From: Deltaproteobacteria bacterium
GTDB taxonomy: Bacteria > Desulfobacterota > JADFXK01
Length of the DNA stretch: 5,663 nucleotides
Direction: 5' to 3'
Assembly (NCBI GenBank): GCA_015233295.1
Contig: JADFYC010000250.1
Coordinates: forward strand, 1 to 5,663
The position numbers were made by a program, and so were the translations under genes. The notes below the pieces were generated by a model. It saw only the letters and a program-made list of their open reading frames with translations. It made no database searches and had not been told where the DNA came from. Of the stretch, positions 4,942 to 5,663 are shown one piece after another; positions within the stretch are counted from its first letter, which is position 1, and every line of letters begins with the position of its first letter.

Positions 4942-5663
4942 AAAGATAAGCGTCATCGGGGCCGGATTTGTTGGGGCCACCGCCGCTCAACGGGTGGCGG
5001 AGAAACAATTGGGCGACGTCGTTTTGGTGGATATCGTCGAAGGGATCCCCCAGGGTAAGGCTTTGGACCTGACTGAAGCCGCACCCGTGGAAAAACATGA
5101 CGCCCGAATCACCGGATCCAATAATTATGAGGATACCGCCGGATCTGATGTAGTCATCATCACGGCCGGAATCCCGCGCAAACCCGGCATGAGCCGAGAT
5201 GATCTCCTGGCCACCAACGCCAAGATTATGAAATCCGTTGTTACCGAAGTGGCCAAATACAGCCCTAATGCCGTCCTCATTATCGTCAGCAATCCTCTGG
5301 ACGCCATGTGTCATGTGGCCTATGAGGCCAGCTGCTTTCCGAAGCAACGGATATTGGGCATGGCCGGGGTGCTGGATTCGGCTCGTTTCCGGTCTTTCAT
5401 CGCCATGGAATTGAACGTCTCAGTTGAAAACACCCATGCCTTTGTCTTGGGCGGGCACGGTGACACCATGGTTCCGTTACCCAGATATTCTACGGTGTCC
5501 GGGATTCCCATCACCGAGTTAATGCCGCCTGACCGGATTGAGGCGTTGGTCCAGCGGACGCGCAATGGCGGAGCTGAAATCGTCAGTATGCTTAAAACGG
5601 GCAGCGCTTTCTATGCCCCGGCTTCGTCCGCCACAGAAATGGCTGAGGCCGTATTAAAGGATA
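4934..5663 (+). CDS. mdh: Malate dehydrogenase, NAD-dependent, LDH-like type (3' end beyond window)
   Basis: The frame opens with ATG 4934 and is still open at the window end, giving 243 residues of a family usually near 310. It interconverts malate and oxaloacetate with NAD(H) in the cytoplasm. Visible motifs are the dinucleotide-binding GAGFVG at 9-14, Asp33 at the end of the second strand (typical of NAD use), and IPRKPGMSRDD at 80-90, whose Arg82 and Arg88 bind the dicarboxylate. SNPLDAM lies at 119-125, LDSARFR at 147-153 with Asp148 and Arg151, and GGHGDTMVP at 173-181 with catalytic His175. Arg82 in the substrate loop favours malate over lactate dehydrogenase. AAGGAGG at 4921-4927 lies 6 nt before the ATG, inside the end of the carboxyltransferase gene, and the two genes overlap by 8 bp. 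This supports one operon supplying and using oxaloacetate. Missing is the C-terminal part of the catalytic domain. Confidence 0.96.
   Translation, partial: MDRKISVIGAGFVGATAAQRVAEKQLGDVVLVDIVEGIPQGKALDLTEAAPVEKHDARITGSNNYEDTAGSDVVIITAGIPRKPGMSRDDLLATNAKIMKSVVTEVAKYSPNAVLIIVSNPLDAMCHVAYEASCFPKQRILGMAGVLDSARFRSFIAMELNVSVENTHAFVLGGHGDTMVPLPRYSTVSGIPITELMPPDRIEALVQRTRNGGAEIVSMLKTGSAFYAPASSATEMAEAVLKD

Noticed and set aside
4868..5347. Minus-strand open frame of 159 codons
   Set aside because: It is antisense to the end of the carboxyltransferase gene and mdh, both of which show complete motifs.

Overview
The window reads as chromosomal DNA of an anaerobic bacterium, most likely from the Desulfobacterota (former Deltaproteobacteria). 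This assignment rests on gene content and the general look of the proteins; no marker gene or database search backs it. The pointers are a biotin-free transcarboxylase 5S-type carboxyltransferase directly coupled to malate dehydrogenase, an HD-GYP protein whose N-terminal segment I associate with that group, and an orphan ParB-like protein with an unusual C-terminus. The six genes pack tightly, with good Shine-Dalgarno (SD) sites at five of the six starts. I see no insertion sequence, CRISPR array, tRNA, rRNA or phage gene.

Leftward block (minus strand, read from 3133 down to 1). purC (SAICAR synthase, purine synthesis) comes first. A 190-bp AT-rich spacer with a weak candidate promoter follows. 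Then come a ParB-like protein (967-2058), an HD-GYP phosphodiesterase-type protein (144-947), and the first 40 codons of a membrane-anchored protein (1-120) cut by the window edge. The last three genes are separated by only 19 and 23 bp and probably form one transcript. The window does not show whether purC is co-transcribed with them.

Divergent control region (3134-3432). It carries a near-consensus sigma-70 promoter (TTGACA, 17 bp, TACATT) firing rightward, plus several short repeats that could be regulator sites. The position of this promoter and a perfect AGGAGG ribosome binding site fix the start of the next gene at 3433 and not at the upstream GTG.

Rightward block (plus strand). A 502-residue carboxyltransferase of the pyruvate/oxaloacetate family, without a biotin domain, overlaps by 8 bp a malate dehydrogenase gene that runs off the right edge. 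Together they would connect pyruvate, oxaloacetate and malate. This fits the methylmalonyl-CoA route of propionate metabolism or anaplerotic oxaloacetate formation; the partner biotin carrier and the CoA or biotin carboxylase subunits must lie elsewhere.

Most of the window is ordinary metabolism. The part most worth a second look is the ParB-like and HD-GYP pair: a ParB-type fold with a degenerate nucleotide motif, no ParA beside it, and an apparent c-di-GMP enzyme in the same transcript.
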